Source: Atkinsonella hypoxylon
Taxonomy: Eukaryota; Ascomycota; Sordariomycetes; Hypocreales; Clavicipitaceae
Assembly: GCA_000729835.1 (NCBI GenBank)
Contig: JFHB01000114.1
Coordinates: 34,023-98,022, forward strand
Reading direction: 5' to 3'
Length of the DNA: 64,000 nucleotides
In this document: positions 32,656 to 44,000 of the stretch, one piece after another
Layout: the number at the start of each line of letters is the position of its first letter
Numbering within the stretch: position 1 is the first letter of the stretch
Made by a program: the position numbers and the translations under genes
The notes under the pieces: model-generated
Databases searched by the model: none
What the model saw: the letters and a program-made list of their open reading frames with translations, nothing else
What the model was told of the DNA's origin: nothing

Positions 32656-33901
32656 CTCTAGTTTTACTAAAAAAAAATTCTTCTTCTTCTTTATCCTAGC
32701 TATACGGAGTAGTACCAGAGAATATAAGAATTCAATTAGTCATCTAAAATCTTCTCTTAGCGCTGCTTTTATTAAAGTCGAGCTTTGTACTCTGTACTTT
32801 TCTGCTTTTCTCCACATGCAGGCAATTGACCGAATCCACTCAGGCCTTGGCGAATTGGCCATGGCAGTTCTCACCACTGCACTGCATGGAACATTTAGGG
32901 ACTGGAACCTGAAAATACCTACCAGACGCTAAAACGACTTTGCACCTGAACAAGATTCAATTACCCGCACGCGGTGATATTTATATCATCAATCATGGTA
33001 AATTGACTGCTTGCGTGGCACCAGCAGATGGTTTTTCTGTGCATATGCGTGCAACATGGTTCAACCTGGAGACACTTGTCCACTGTGGTATGTGCCATGT
33101 GCCAAGATAAGCTGACGCCCTTTGCTTCTCGGGAGTGATGATGATGATTTACAAAAAAAAAAGCACACGATGGTACCTAGCTAAATAGCCCAGGAGAAAG
33201 CGGCCACAGCCCCAAAATTGCTCAAGCTCCGTGGCTCCCCTATTGTTTCCTCCCCCTACTCCGTCTCCGCAGCTTCTCCACAGCTTCTCCCTAATAATAT
33301 GGTAGTAGTCTCACCTTGGGCCCGCCACGCCCCCCCCCCTGTCGTCTTATTCCCACTCGGCTCTGCTGGGAGTTGGCAGTGTCGGGAGCACAATAGCAAA
33401 ATACCAGTCATCGACTCCATACACGTACGGAGTAGTCCAGTCATCTTCTGGCCCCTTATTACATGGCACTTCGCTCCCGTTTTCCAAGGCCTTCTTCCTC
33501 CGCACTTCTGCCTTCACTACCCCGTCAGTACCTTGACCTGACTGACCCAAGACTAAATCTTTACCATCTGACATTCTGCATTCTTTTCCCCCTTCGCGCT
33601 TCTCACATCCCCCTTTTCACCAAATCCTTACCCTTACACCACTTAACTGAACCGCGCGTTCGTTTGATGGCTGCAGCGCTATCAAATGAACCTGCAAACG
33701 ACTTTAATTTCTAATCTCGACGTATGTAATTCCATCCATCGCCGGCTCTTGCTGCGTGCTGCGTGCCGTCTTGACTTCGCGCCTCGTCCCAGAATTTTGG
33801 TCGCACTACAAAGCCTTCGAAGCACAAAATGGCGTGCAACGCCAACGAGAACGGTCTACTGACGGCTTTCTTAGTCTTTCCCCCCCTCAGGCGTAATCTA
33901 A
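32656..33901. other. Intergenic region leading to the PPR gene, with a probable 5'-UTR intron
   Basis: It contains exact TACGGAGTA copies at 32703-32711 and 33426-33434. Nearer the PPR gene, GTATGT at 33722 and CCCCTCAG ending at 33889 could form a 5'-UTR intron. If spliced, this would remove an upstream ATG (33829) whose frame overlaps the main start. Confidence 0.4.
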
Positions 33902-36900
33902 ATGCCCACCATCTACTCCTCGCTGTACTCGAATTTCATCCGTCAAGGATCCACATTTGCAAAGTCCATCACCACAAACGGCTACGCACAATCCGTCGTA
34001 GCTGCTACTCACCCCCACGTCCTCAACTCTCAGAACCGACCAGTTTTTAGACGTCGAAATACCCACAGACTTGGCCGCCTTTCTACTCTCCAGCTTCACT
34101 CCGCATTTCACACTGAGCGATCCAATGGTGGCGTTGCTGAAAATCGCTCTGCACCAAATCATGGATGCTTAGACGCCTACTTGGAGGCCTTGCAGGTCAA
34201 GCAGGCGTCAGGCGAGAAAGACAAGGAATGGGCACAATTCGACTTCCCCAAGAGAATCGAGTGGAAGCCTAGCTCTTCTTCTGTCCTGCAGAATGAGGAA
34301 GCCGCCGCCGCCGCCGCCAACGCTGAGGCCGTCGATGCCGTCGAGTCCCATTCTACCATCTCGGCTGAGGACGAAGCTGCTCTTGCACACATCGACGCCC
34401 TTCTTGAACGAGAGCTCGAAGCTCGAAAGTTCTTGGAGGCCACTGACAATGTTACCGCAGCGAAACAGTCTTCTTCGCTGCCACTTTCCAGAACTCGAAC
34501 TCCCGCCTTCGACAGGTCTCATACGCCAGACGTTGATCGGCAATCGCAATCTTACGCTCATCACCTTTCCAAACTTTCCGAGGCTGGTCGATATGCTGAG
34601 ATTCCCGCAGTTTTCGAGGCGATGCTCGCTACAGGCGTCAAGCCCATTGCTAGCGCATACAACGCTCTGCTTGTAGCAGCCATCCAGATCCCGTCGAGGA
34701 AGTCAGAAGTTGTGTCCAAAGCCCTCGATGTCTATGCTGATATGATCCGTCGCCGCATTTCGCCAGATTGCGACACATACGATATTCTGGTTGGTCTGCT
34801 AGCCTCTCGATCCCTCGAGGTCTCTCATATGAAGGCTGTGTTGGAGGACAAGAGACGGCGCTTCGGAGGCATGGAGGAGGCTGGTAAATTCATGTTTGCA
34901 TCCCACGAGCTTGAGCATGCCATTTTGTGCGAGGATGACCGCCTTGACCTCGCGATTAAGCTCTTTGAATCATCTGTTGATGCCGATGCCGCCATGTACT
35001 CCGCGGAGACTTATCACCAGCTTATTTCCGCTTGCGCTGAATCGGGTCGTGTTTCTGACATGCTTCGCCTTTTCGAACACTTGGAATTGAGCGAGACTAT
35101 TCCCTTCTCGTCCATTTTCCCCACCATGATCACTGCATTTGCCAAGCACGGCGATCTCATCAGCGCAGTTGAGTGCTACAACGAATACCGCAGCCTGGCA
35201 GTTGCTGAGGACAACGGCGAAATGAAGCTCCGCGAGCGATTGGACAAGGAAGTCTACGCATCAGTGATTAACGCTTATGTTATCTCTGACAAGATTGAAG
35301 GAGCCATGAGGTTCTTCCAAAAGATTGTCAAGGAATACGGAGTTCGTGCTGCTGATCTCAAGGATGCACTAGTCAGCACTGGTTTTATAAAAGGCTTCCT
35401 TGCTCGTGGCATCTACCAGGAAGCCTTCTACTGGGCTCAATCTGTAGAGGCCGAGGCTCGTTCGCAGGCTCTTGCAGAGATCGCCACGTCTGCTGCCGAC
35501 AACAACGATGTGATGACTGCCACTGAAGCATATGATAGCATTGTTGCTGATCCACAAGCCCTGGCTCATCCCACAATAGCCTTGCTGGCCATGAGTGTTC
35601 GTGCCGGTGATGTTGCCGCCGCCACGAACTACTGGCATATCCTGAGCAACCCCGAAGTCAAGGCCACTTCATCCTTTATTGAGCCCACTGCCATGTATGC
35701 CGTCGCCTTAATCGGCTCCGGACAGGTTGCAGAGGGCCTGGCACAATCAGAAATGATGTTCCAGAGAATCCTCGCCTCAGACATCGACGCTCAGCCTCAA
35801 CTGGGTCAGGAGGTTGACGAGGCCGTGGATTTCATTCATTGTTACATGAAAACTCGCGGAATCGCGGATCCTCGCGAGATAGCTTCGCAACTGTCGTCTC
35901 TGCCAGCACAGACACTCAGTGGCTCCCCGTTCATGTCAACGAACTCGGTATCCAGCCTCGAGGACACCTTTGACCCTTATGCCCACAACACGGATTTCAG
36001 GGGTTCCTCCCTAATTTCCGATGAGCTAGAGGGTGGTCAAGGTCGAAAGAATTCCCGCCTGACCGAAGCTCTTGCCCGATTTCGGAACATCCGTCGCGCT
36101 GGCCGTCATCCTCGCTATATCACATATGCCAAGCTCATTTCCGTCGCCGCCCGGGAGTGCAAGATGGACTTGTGCAATGAAATTCTTGCAATGGCCCGGA
36201 CCGACATGCCCTTGATGCCACAATATGCCACCGTTCGCTATGGCTGGGCTTCAATCTTGGATGCTATGGTTAGCGCCTGCTTAAACATTGGCAACCGAGG
36301 CCGCGCCGAGCAATATCATCAGGAGCTTTTGGAAATAGGTGCCACACCCTCAGCAAATACCTATGGCCTTTATATCACGACTTTGAAAGATTCTACAAAG
36401 ACTTTTGATGAGGCCTCTGAAGCAGTTAGAATTTTCCTCAGAGCCAAGACGGAGGGTGTTGAACCCAGCTCCTTCCTCTACAACGCCCTGATTGGCAAGT
36501 TGGGCAAAGCTCGCCGCATCGACGATTGCTTGTTTTACTTTGCTGAAATGAGGGCTTTGGGCATCAAACCGACGTCGGTCACCTATGGCACAATTGTCAA
36601 CGCTCTCTGCCGCGTCAGCGATGAAAAATTCGCCGAAGAATTGTTCGATGAGATGGAGACCATGCCTAACTACAAGGCTCGTCCGGCTCCGTACAACAGC
36701 ATGATGCAATTCTTCCTCACTACTAAGCGCGATAAATCCAAGGTCCTTGCTTACTATGAACGTATGAAGGCCAAAGGTATCGCCCCCACATCCCACACCT
36801 TCAAGCTTCTCATTGATACTCATGCCACTTTGGAGCCTGTTGACATGCCTGCTGCCGAAGAGGTCTTGGACAGGATTCGCTCAGAGGGCCAACCAGAACC

Positions 36901-37375
36901 CGTTCACTACGCGTCGCTCATTCATGCTCGAGGCTGCGTTCTTCATGACATGGAGGGAGCCAAGAAGTTGTTCGACTCTGTCGTCAACGAGTCTCTTGTT
37001 CTCGTCAATGCTAGTCTTTATCAGGCACTGTTTGAAGCCATGGTGGCCAACCACCAGGTTGAGGATACTGAGGCAATTCTTGTCCAGATGCGACAGAAAC
37101 GAGTTGAGCTCACCCCCTATATCGCCAATACTTTGATCCATGGGTGGGCCGGCCAGAAGAACATCGTCAAAGCTCAGAAAATCTATGATGCCGTTCCTCG
37201 AGAGAAACGTGAGCCTAGTACGTACGAAGCCATGACACGTGCCTACCTGGCTGCAGAGCAACGCGAGCAGGCCAAGGCTGTAGTGGGAGAGATGCTCACT
37301 CGGGGTTATCCTGGTGCCGTGGTGAACAAAGTTCTTGAGCTACTGGGTGTGGGCCCAGAGGTTTCTGCTGAATAA
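33902..37375 (+). CDS. Large mitochondrial pentatricopeptide-repeat (PPR) protein
   Basis: Intronless frame of 1157 residues. PPR proteins bind organellar RNA and act in stability, processing or translation of mitochondrial transcripts. The N-terminus is basic and Ser/Thr-rich without acidic residues for about 70 positions, as expected for a mitochondrial presequence. An Ala run (about residue 140) and a helical acidic region follow. From about residue 210 there are helical 35-residue repeats; clear examples are PAVFEAMLATGVKPIASAYN, LFYFAEMRALGIKPTSVTYG, LAYYERMKAKGIAPTSHTF and AKAVVGEMLTRGY near the end. The final residues are LLGVGPEVSAE. Which fungal PPR protein this is (for example a CYA5/PET309 or CIA84 type) could not be settled; the N-terminus does not match what I recall of those. 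Start chosen as the first ATG of the frame. Confidence 0.88.
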   Translation: MPTIYSSLYSNFIRQGSTFAKSITTNGYAQSVVAATHPHVLNSQNRPVFRRRNTHRLGRLSTLQLHSAFHTERSNGGVAENRSAPNHGCLDAYLEALQVKQASGEKDKEWAQFDFPKRIEWKPSSSSVLQNEEAAAAAANAEAVDAVESHSTISAEDEAALAHIDALLERELEARKFLEATDNVTAAKQSSSLPLSRTRTPAFDRSHTPDVDRQSQSYAHHLSKLSEAGRYAEIPAVFEAMLATGVKPIASAYNALLVAAIQIPSRKSEVVSKALDVYADMIRRRISPDCDTYDILVGLLASRSLEVSHMKAVLEDKRRRFGGMEEAGKFMFASHELEHAILCEDDRLDLAIKLFESSVDADAAMYSAETYHQLISACAESGRVSDMLRLFEHLELSETIPFSSIFPTMITAFAKHGDLISAVECYNEYRSLAVAEDNGEMKLRERLDKEVYASVINAYVISDKIEGAMRFFQKIVKEYGVRAADLKDALVSTGFIKGFLARGIYQEAFYWAQSVEAEARSQALAEIATSAADNNDVMTATEAYDSIVADPQALAHPTIALLAMSVRAGDVAAATNYWHILSNPEVKATSSFIEPTAMYAVALIGSGQVAEGLAQSEMMFQRILASDIDAQPQLGQEVDEAVDFIHCYMKTRGIADPREIASQLSSLPAQTLSGSPFMSTNSVSSLEDTFDPYAHNTDFRGSSLISDELEGGQGRKNSRLTEALARFRNIRRAGRHPRYITYAKLISVAARECKMDLCNEILAMARTDMPLMPQYATVRYGWASILDAMVSACLNIGNRGRAEQYHQELLEIGATPSANTYGLYITTLKDSTKTFDEASEAVRIFLRAKTEGVEPSSFLYNALIGKLGKARRIDDCLFYFAEMRALGIKPTSVTYGTIVNALCRVSDEKFAEELFDEMETMPNYKARPAPYNSMMQFFLTTKRDKSKVLAYYERMKAKGIAPTSHTFKLLIDTHATLEPVDMPAAEEVLDRIRSEGQPEPVHYASLIHARGCVLHDMEGAKKLFDSVVNESLVLVNASLYQALFEAMVANHQVEDTEAILVQMRQKRVELTPYIANTLIHGWAGQKNIVKAQKIYDAVPREKREPSTYEAMTRAYLAAEQREQAKAVVGEMLTRGYPGAVVNKVLELLGVGPEVSAE

Positions 37376-38272
37376 CTTTTTTTTTTTAATAACTTTTGCC
37401 ACATTTGATGGCATCGAAGGTGGAGGTGATGATTCCTTTTTGTCTTTTGAGCCTCTTGATTTGATACCCTGTGCACTGACTAGGATATGTTTTTTGGGCT
37501 TTGGGTGTCGCAATGTCCATTCTAGAGGCTTAGAGCTTGCGTGTGCGATGTGTTTTTTATTTCTGCATTCATGTTTACATGTGCTCCGCATGGCGTTTAG
37601 GTTTATATATCTGGACGGCCTCTGGGCAAGCCTAGGGCTACTACTCATTACTGGTATGGTTTGGTAATGGATTTTGCTGGCGGTCAATCTGCTTATAGAC
37701 ACACTCCACTCGGGATAGAAAAATGGCCATTTATTAAGCAGCATCGAGGGCTGGGGGTTATGAGAACGGTATTTTGGAGGCGTGTAGTATCATTAAAAAA
37801 AGGTACCGCGATAGACAGAGGGCTTGGGGTCATGCTGCTTGTAATATCTAGATCACGAAATTAAAGATCTAATGTCCCTGCCATTTATGATTGTTTGCAC
37901 GCAGTGATAATCTTTGCATTGCATGCTGTGAGTCTTCGTACTGTACGAATTGTTGCACAATTGGTGTAAGTTGCACTGTGACATTCTCCACCTGCAAAGA
38001 ACTTCCACCCTGAGTAAAGGTTGAGATCGTCTTACGCACAAGCTCAGTCGCCAAACGTTGCTAACCTCATCGTTGACGAGATAAGTATGATTTCATAGAG
38101 TATCCATTATCTCATCAGCATCACTGAGCTTCAAGCTTTTTGATATGGTCTCGTTAACCAATCCCGCTACTGCTTCAAAGTGCTCAAATTGCAAGCTCCC
38201 CCTCCAACCCCTCCTTCCATCCCAGTCACTCACTGTGCGGACATTGAGCGACATAGGCATATCGAATAGGCA
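37376..38272. other. Intergenic region
   Basis: 3' region of the PPR gene (T-rich just after the stop) and upstream region of ERG8. No gene is supported. Confidence 0.5.
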
Positions 38273-39742
38273 ATGGCACCCAAACATCCAACTGTTGCCG
38301 TCTCGGCACCGGGCAAGGTTCTGTTGGCGGGCGGCTATCTGGTCCTCGACAGGAAACACTCCGGGCTTGTGTTCGGTCTAAGTGCAAGGATTAATGTCAT
38401 TGCCGGGGCAATTCATACTGGCCCCGGCGTGCAGTTGAATGAAATCGTGGTGGATAGCCCGCAATTCCTGGAGGCACAGTGGCGGTATGGATATCACTTG
38501 GCGCCGGACGGAGGCGGAATCAAGGTGACGCAGTTGCAGGTGTGAGTGAAACATGGTTTATCCAGCAACGTGTCGTTCAAGGGGCGCGGCCCTAGGGATT
38601 TTCTCATCTTCGATCCCAGGACCTGAAAACACTCGGATTGCGTCAGCTCCGGGAAAACATGTGCTAACTACTCAAGAACCAGCGGCTCTACCATCCGTCC
38701 AAACTCCTTTGTCGAAACAACCCTCAGCTACGCCCTGACGTACATCTCGCGGCTCCAAGATCTGCGTTCGCACCAGAGTCTGAGCCCCTCGCGCCTCATA
38801 ATTCTTGCCGATAACGACTATTATTCGCAGACCACGCCTACGACTAGCCATGCTGGGCGGTTCTCTAAATTCCAGGTGCCCTTGAATCGCGCCAACAAGA
38901 CTGGCCTGGGATCTTCGGCTGCGCTTGTCACTTCTCTTACCGCATCGTTGCTCAGCCACTATCTTCCTTCCAGCCAATTTGACCTGTCGACCTCTTCAGG
39001 ACGGCGCATACTGCACAACCTCGCTCAGGCAGCTCACTGTGCAGCCCAGGGTAAAGTCGGGTCTGGATTCGACGTCGCAGCCGCAGTATACGGATCCTGC
39101 CTATACCGGCGGTTCTCACCAGATACACTGAGCCAGCTCCCCGAAGCAGGCGCGCCAGGCTTCAGTGAGAGGCTCGCTTCCGTCGTGGGCGGACTGCAGT
39201 GGGACGTCGAAATCCTGACGGACGGGTTGAGAGTCCCCACGGGCGTAACCCTGCGCATGTGCGACGTCGACTGCGGCAGCCAAACGGTAGGCATGGTCAA
39301 AAAGGTGCTCGCGTGGAGGAGCCAAGACAGCCAAGCATCGGACAGGCTCTGGGCCGATTTGCAGCAAGGCAATGACCAACTCGCCGCCAGGCTGCGGGAT
39401 GCAAATCTCGCGGCGCTCCCTGGTGCTATCAGCAGGGTGAGGGAGTTGATCCGGGAGATGGGCTCACTGAGCGGTGTGCCCATCGAACCTGAGCCACAGA
39501 CCCAATTGCTCGATGCCATCAGCCAGGTCGACGGTGTCTATGGAGGGGTTGTACCCGGCGCAGGTGGTTTCGACGCCCTCGCGGTAGTCATGAGGGACGA
39601 CGAGGAGACGAGGAAGCGAGTCGAGGAGAGAGTTGCGCAATGGAGTCGCGAGAAGGATGTGAAAGTGAGGCTGTTGGGCGTGAAGGGGGAGATGGAGGGC
39701 GTGAGGTGTGAGAGTCTGGCGATATACGAGGGATGGCTATAA
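38273..39742 (+). CDS. ERG8: Phosphomevalonate kinase
   Basis: GHMP-family kinase that phosphorylates 5-phosphomevalonate to the diphosphate in the mevalonate/ergosterol pathway. CDS is join(38273..38541, 38683..39742), 442 residues, close to yeast ERG8 (451). Exon 1 gives AVSAPGKVLLAGGYLVLD (N-terminal GHMP signature) and HSGLVFGLSARI. The 141-nt intron (GTGAGT...GTGCTAAC...ACCAG) joins VTQLQV to GSTIRPNSFVETTLSYALTY. Exon 2 carries the ATP-binding NKTGLGSSAALVTSL, then AAQGKVGSGFDVAAAVYGS, and near the end the third GHMP motif GGVVPGAGGFDALAVV. The motifs are complete, so the enzyme is expected to be active. Confidence 0.95.
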
Positions 39743-40571
39743 TGTGGAGGGACGGACCTTGGGAAAAAAAAAAAAGTAAATACGGACCATTAAAAGCTGA
39801 AAGTTACAAACTTATATATACTTCTTTTCGAACCACCAGCCGATCGGATATCCAAGTGGTACCCTGTGACGGGCATCTTCCAAGCGCCAATGCGATAGTA
39901 ATCCCGTGTTCGCCCATCACAGAACAGCACCTCTGCTTAAGCGGCGGAACCTTGCTGAACGATCTACCCGGGCCAGCACGCGGGCATTCCCACATTCCCC
40001 CATATTGAAACACGGTCAGTTTCAGACCTTCAACAAGGGTGAGGTTGCCGAGCGTAGTACGCGTTCTGGGTGAGCGACCAAGTGGAGTGAGAGTCCGGAG
40101 GTGAAAAGGCCATTCGCAGCATACTCTGCTACCATATATGTTTGATAGGGTATTCTAGCCTGGTTAGATTCATTGTGGCTATGCACAGGTATACCTCGCA
40201 AAATGTATCTAGCGGACGCTAGTTGCAAAAGCTTGAAGTGTTTGTCTGATTCCTCAAAACAAATTAAGCATCAGCTACACTATTCAAAAGTACATACTGT
40301 GACGAGAGAAGTGTCCTTGCGCTTCAGTCTATTCCCTCTATCCCTTTGCGACCCCGAGCCTTCAATATTCCCCTTTTTCCGGGTGCCCATTTGCCTTTCC
40401 TATTCCCATTTTTCGTCCAATTTTCCGTGTTAATCATATTACTCCAATGCCGACCCAAATTAAACCACTATGCGGTAAGACAAAAGAAACCTCGAGATTG
40501 CTGATACAGGCCGACGTCGCAAGTGCGGCTCAGTTCATGATATTTCGCTAATATACATGCTCCATTTTTAT
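39743..40571. other. Intergenic region (tail-to-tail)
   Basis: 829 nt between the stops of ERG8 and the small gene at 40572. No supported feature. Confidence 0.5.
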
Positions 40572-41019
40572 TTAATACCTAAGAGGCCTCGCTTCGGTCT
40601 CGTTGGGCCGTGGCGCGTCCCCGGCAGGAGATATCAAGGCCTGTCGCAGGCGTGGAGATGGACGAGACCTCTTGTATTCGAATGGGGGCTCTGGTCTCAA
40701 TTCTAGTACACCGATCTGAGATGCTGCCGCTTTTTCGCGGAGAATGGCAATTCTATTCAAATGATTAGTTTAGTGAAAGTCAGTAGAGATGTTGGATCAA
40801 CGTACTCCTCTTGGGAAACGCCAGGCAGGATGACGGGTTCGAGTTTTAGACCAAATGGTGCTGACTATATACTGTTAGTCTGAGGCCTGCAAAGTCAAGT
40901 GATCATCTTAAGACGGGGAAGCTCACTATCTCGATTTCGCGTCGGTGTTTCCTCGCGCGATCGCGGATAATGCTCTGAATACGCGTGTAAAGCATGACGA
41001 AGTTTTGCTTGAGTTGCAT
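40572..41019 (-). CDS. Small unnamed three-exon protein (110 aa or longer)
   Basis: complement(join(40572..40752, 40806..40864, 40927..41019)). Exon A reads MQLKQNFVMLYTRIQSIIRD and RARKHRREIEI. A 62-nt intron (GTGAGC...TATATAG) leads to SAPFGLKLEPVILPGVSQE, and a 53-nt intron (GTACGT...TTGAATAG) to EIAILREKAAASQIGVLELR. The end is Pro/Arg-rich (PPFEYKRSRPSPRLRQ). All junctions keep frame, and the spliced product has sharply protein-like blocks that appear in no single frame. A CTATAG acceptor lies just before the first exon and the frame is open through it (VIVLMQLK), so an upstream exon is possible and the start is provisional. I do not recognise the family. Confidence 0.6.
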
Positions 41020-44000
41020 CAAGACAATGACCTATAGCTTCTCTCCTCGAATTATGAGGCTGGATACGACCTCGTGATGCTGTATCTGGACGGGAGAACT
41101 GTGATCGGGTCTGCAGAGTGGTTACTGTCGAGAGATGATATTCAGGCACGTTGGCAATAATGATGATGATATTGATGAAGTGGTCTGATTTAAGAGCCAG
41201 CGGAAGAGTAATATGGACCGTTCCGTGACAAGCCCGGGTGTCTTAGAGAAGGGCGATGTGGCTGCTTCTGCGAGGGAGATGTTTCAGATATCCAAGTCGA
41301 ATTCCAGGCAGTCGAAATGCACGGGTCTAATAGTGCGAGCTAGCCGGCAAGAAAAGGCAAGATTTTAGCGATAGATTAAAATTGTAGATGTTAGGTTCGC
41401 AGGCGAGAGAGAAAAAAAACACTTGAGCGAGGCGCTGCTGTGCTAGTGACAAAAGAGAGACGATAATTAGATGGCTACAAGAGAGCTGAGACGGGCTGTT
41501 CAAGAGAGTGGCGACGCCAACTGGGTTGATTAGAACCACGGTCTGGCGTTAAAATGAGGAAGTCCAAAGAATTTGGAGGCGAGGAGCCGAGGCAGGGCTT
41601 GATGAGGCGATACACTAGTGATGATAGTTTGAAATGGTGGAGGAGATCAAGTTTATATATCACGACTTCGCCCAGGTACGTATCGCTGGGTCGAGGATGT
41701 GGTGTGTTACACACGGCTTCGACTTGTCTTTGGAAAGAGGGTCTTTTTCAGTCGATGTTCCGGCAGGTGATTAATATGCCAGAAGCCAGGTACCTAGGTA
41801 GTCATTGCATGATGCTAATACCAAGTGGCTATACGAGTGTCTGAGCTTCGGACACAGGACCCGACGAACCGGGGGCCGGTGGAGAAGCATGAGAATGCAG
41901 CGAAGTGAGGGAAGAGCGTGGTGTAATATGCACAGAGTGCCAGTGGGAGGCATCAGGGATAAGACAGGTAAAAGAGTCGAAGCCGCTTCATAGACCAATA
42001 GCCCATATGGGATGCTGGCGAAGGGCAGTACAGATGCAGAACCTTGTCTTGGGTTGTAGGCGGCGTGTGGTCTTTGATTCACGCACCATTGGCCAGGGAC
42101 GAGCCATCTGGCTGACCCGACGGCAGCGATGACGCTCTTGGGCTCTCTCTCACTGTTGCCGTCTTGTTGCCGTCTTGTTGCAATCTTCAGGCAACGGTTG
42201 TTCCCTTGGCGTGGCGTCGACAAGTAAACCGTACTTTTTCAGACCCATAGTTATCGTGGTCGTAGTTCGGGTACGCAGAGCGGGCTGTGTGCGTCAATTG
42301 GCCTATTGGTCGCTTCGCGCACCGCATCCCGAGGATCAGGATCCGGGTCGCACGTATTGGATTGTTTTTTTTTCTTATGCTATACAAGCCCACACTCAGA
42401 CAAGGATCCTGCATTACATTGCATTGCATTGCCTTGCCTTATGAAACCGCAAAAGATTGCGCTGCAAAGATTGATGAATTGAGCCAAAAAGCAAGCACGA
42501 AAAGACTCTTAGCAGGGGGGCAGGGGGAGTTGGCCCGATCGGGAAGGAAGGGGTGTGGTGTGGTTCTTGCTTGTCGCTGGTCATCAGCAAGGGAGGGAAG
42601 GAAGCACCCGGCCAACTCGCCAGACACATCTCACATACTCGACTGCCACAAATCATTGTCTTCTGTCCAGCTTATCGCAAGAAAGTAGGAAGACGGCAAA
42701 AAGCGTTGTGCGAAGAGGCAGTCTGGCTTGGCTACTTCCATACTTGGCTCACCGCAACGCCCGCCCGGCCTCGTTAGCTCTGTAACTCAGGAGCCTCTCG
42801 CGTTCCGTCGCAATAAATCATCAGCCAGCCAGCATTCCAGCATTCCGGGATGGCAGCCCAGCTGGCGGGCTGTCTTGCATGCTGCCCGCTGCCCTCAATG
42901 GTTTGAGTCTGGGTCGACGAGCAAGAAGCAGAAAGCATGTCGACTCGATATTATATGCTTGTGCCACTACGGAGTACAACAAAGGCCTATCAACATATAG
43001 ATTGGCTTTATCCATCAGGTTCTTGGACCTCATTGTATTAGGCACCGCTACGGAGTACTCGTGTTGTTGGGTTGCGGCTTGTCCCGGAATGCGACCGGTC
43101 ATTGTCTTCCAATAAGACCAAGGGTCAGGCCCCAATTCGATTTCAGTTGGAATTCAGCAATGTTCTCAGTCACAGGTATGCAGAAAGCATCAGCACATAC
43201 ATACATTACCACACACCTGGACTGTTAAGACTTTCGTAGCCTCTCGGCAAAAGAAAAGAGAGCTATTGATCAACTTCATGCGAACCTCTGGATTCTTCAT
43301 CCACGCAGGCCATCAGGCTTTCCCTACAGCTTCTCTCGAGCCCTGTTCTAGGCTGGATTGGTTAACCAAGGAACCCCAGTTGCAGTCGCATGTCAGATGA
43401 AAGGTGTCAAAACGAAATCAAAAGTTCAGCACCCTTCATGACATTGCCAACAACCTGACAAGCTTGGCCTCACCTCATCTTCGCGACAGGTGCCACGAAT
43501 TGGCCGTAGCGGTACCGACCCAATGGCTCGGGATCGTGCGACGGTTTCCTTATTTTTGGTGTGACCAATATGCCGATGCCAAGTTGGACATGCAGGAAGC
43601 CACAGCGGTGCACATGTCATTTACCAATCCGCGCACTACGTTGGGAGTTGTTGGCACACACAGATGGCCTGAACCTCATCGGCATCTGTGGAGGCTAGGA
43701 ACTGGGTGTTGGTGGGAAGCTATGATAATTGGATCTCTGATAATGTTTTTGGAATTTGATGCTGCACTGTGAGAACGCATCAAATCAATTCATACGTAAT
43801 TAGATTCACAGCACCCCTTGCGTTTGCAGTGGCGATGCCTGTCTCACTTTATTAGCGAGCCAACAACACCCCGAAGACGTCTAATTCATATTGCATGTCA
43901 GGCCACACAAAACTCATCTCGAGCGTGAGGACTTACTTCACCTGGAGGGAAAGCCTCTTAGAGAGCTCTGACGGCAGCGAACTGAGCTGCGGGTTTTGGA

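Noticed and set aside
41771..42223. 150-codon reverse frame in the 41-44.9 kb gap
   Set aside because: No motif, atypical composition, overlapping frames on the other strand.
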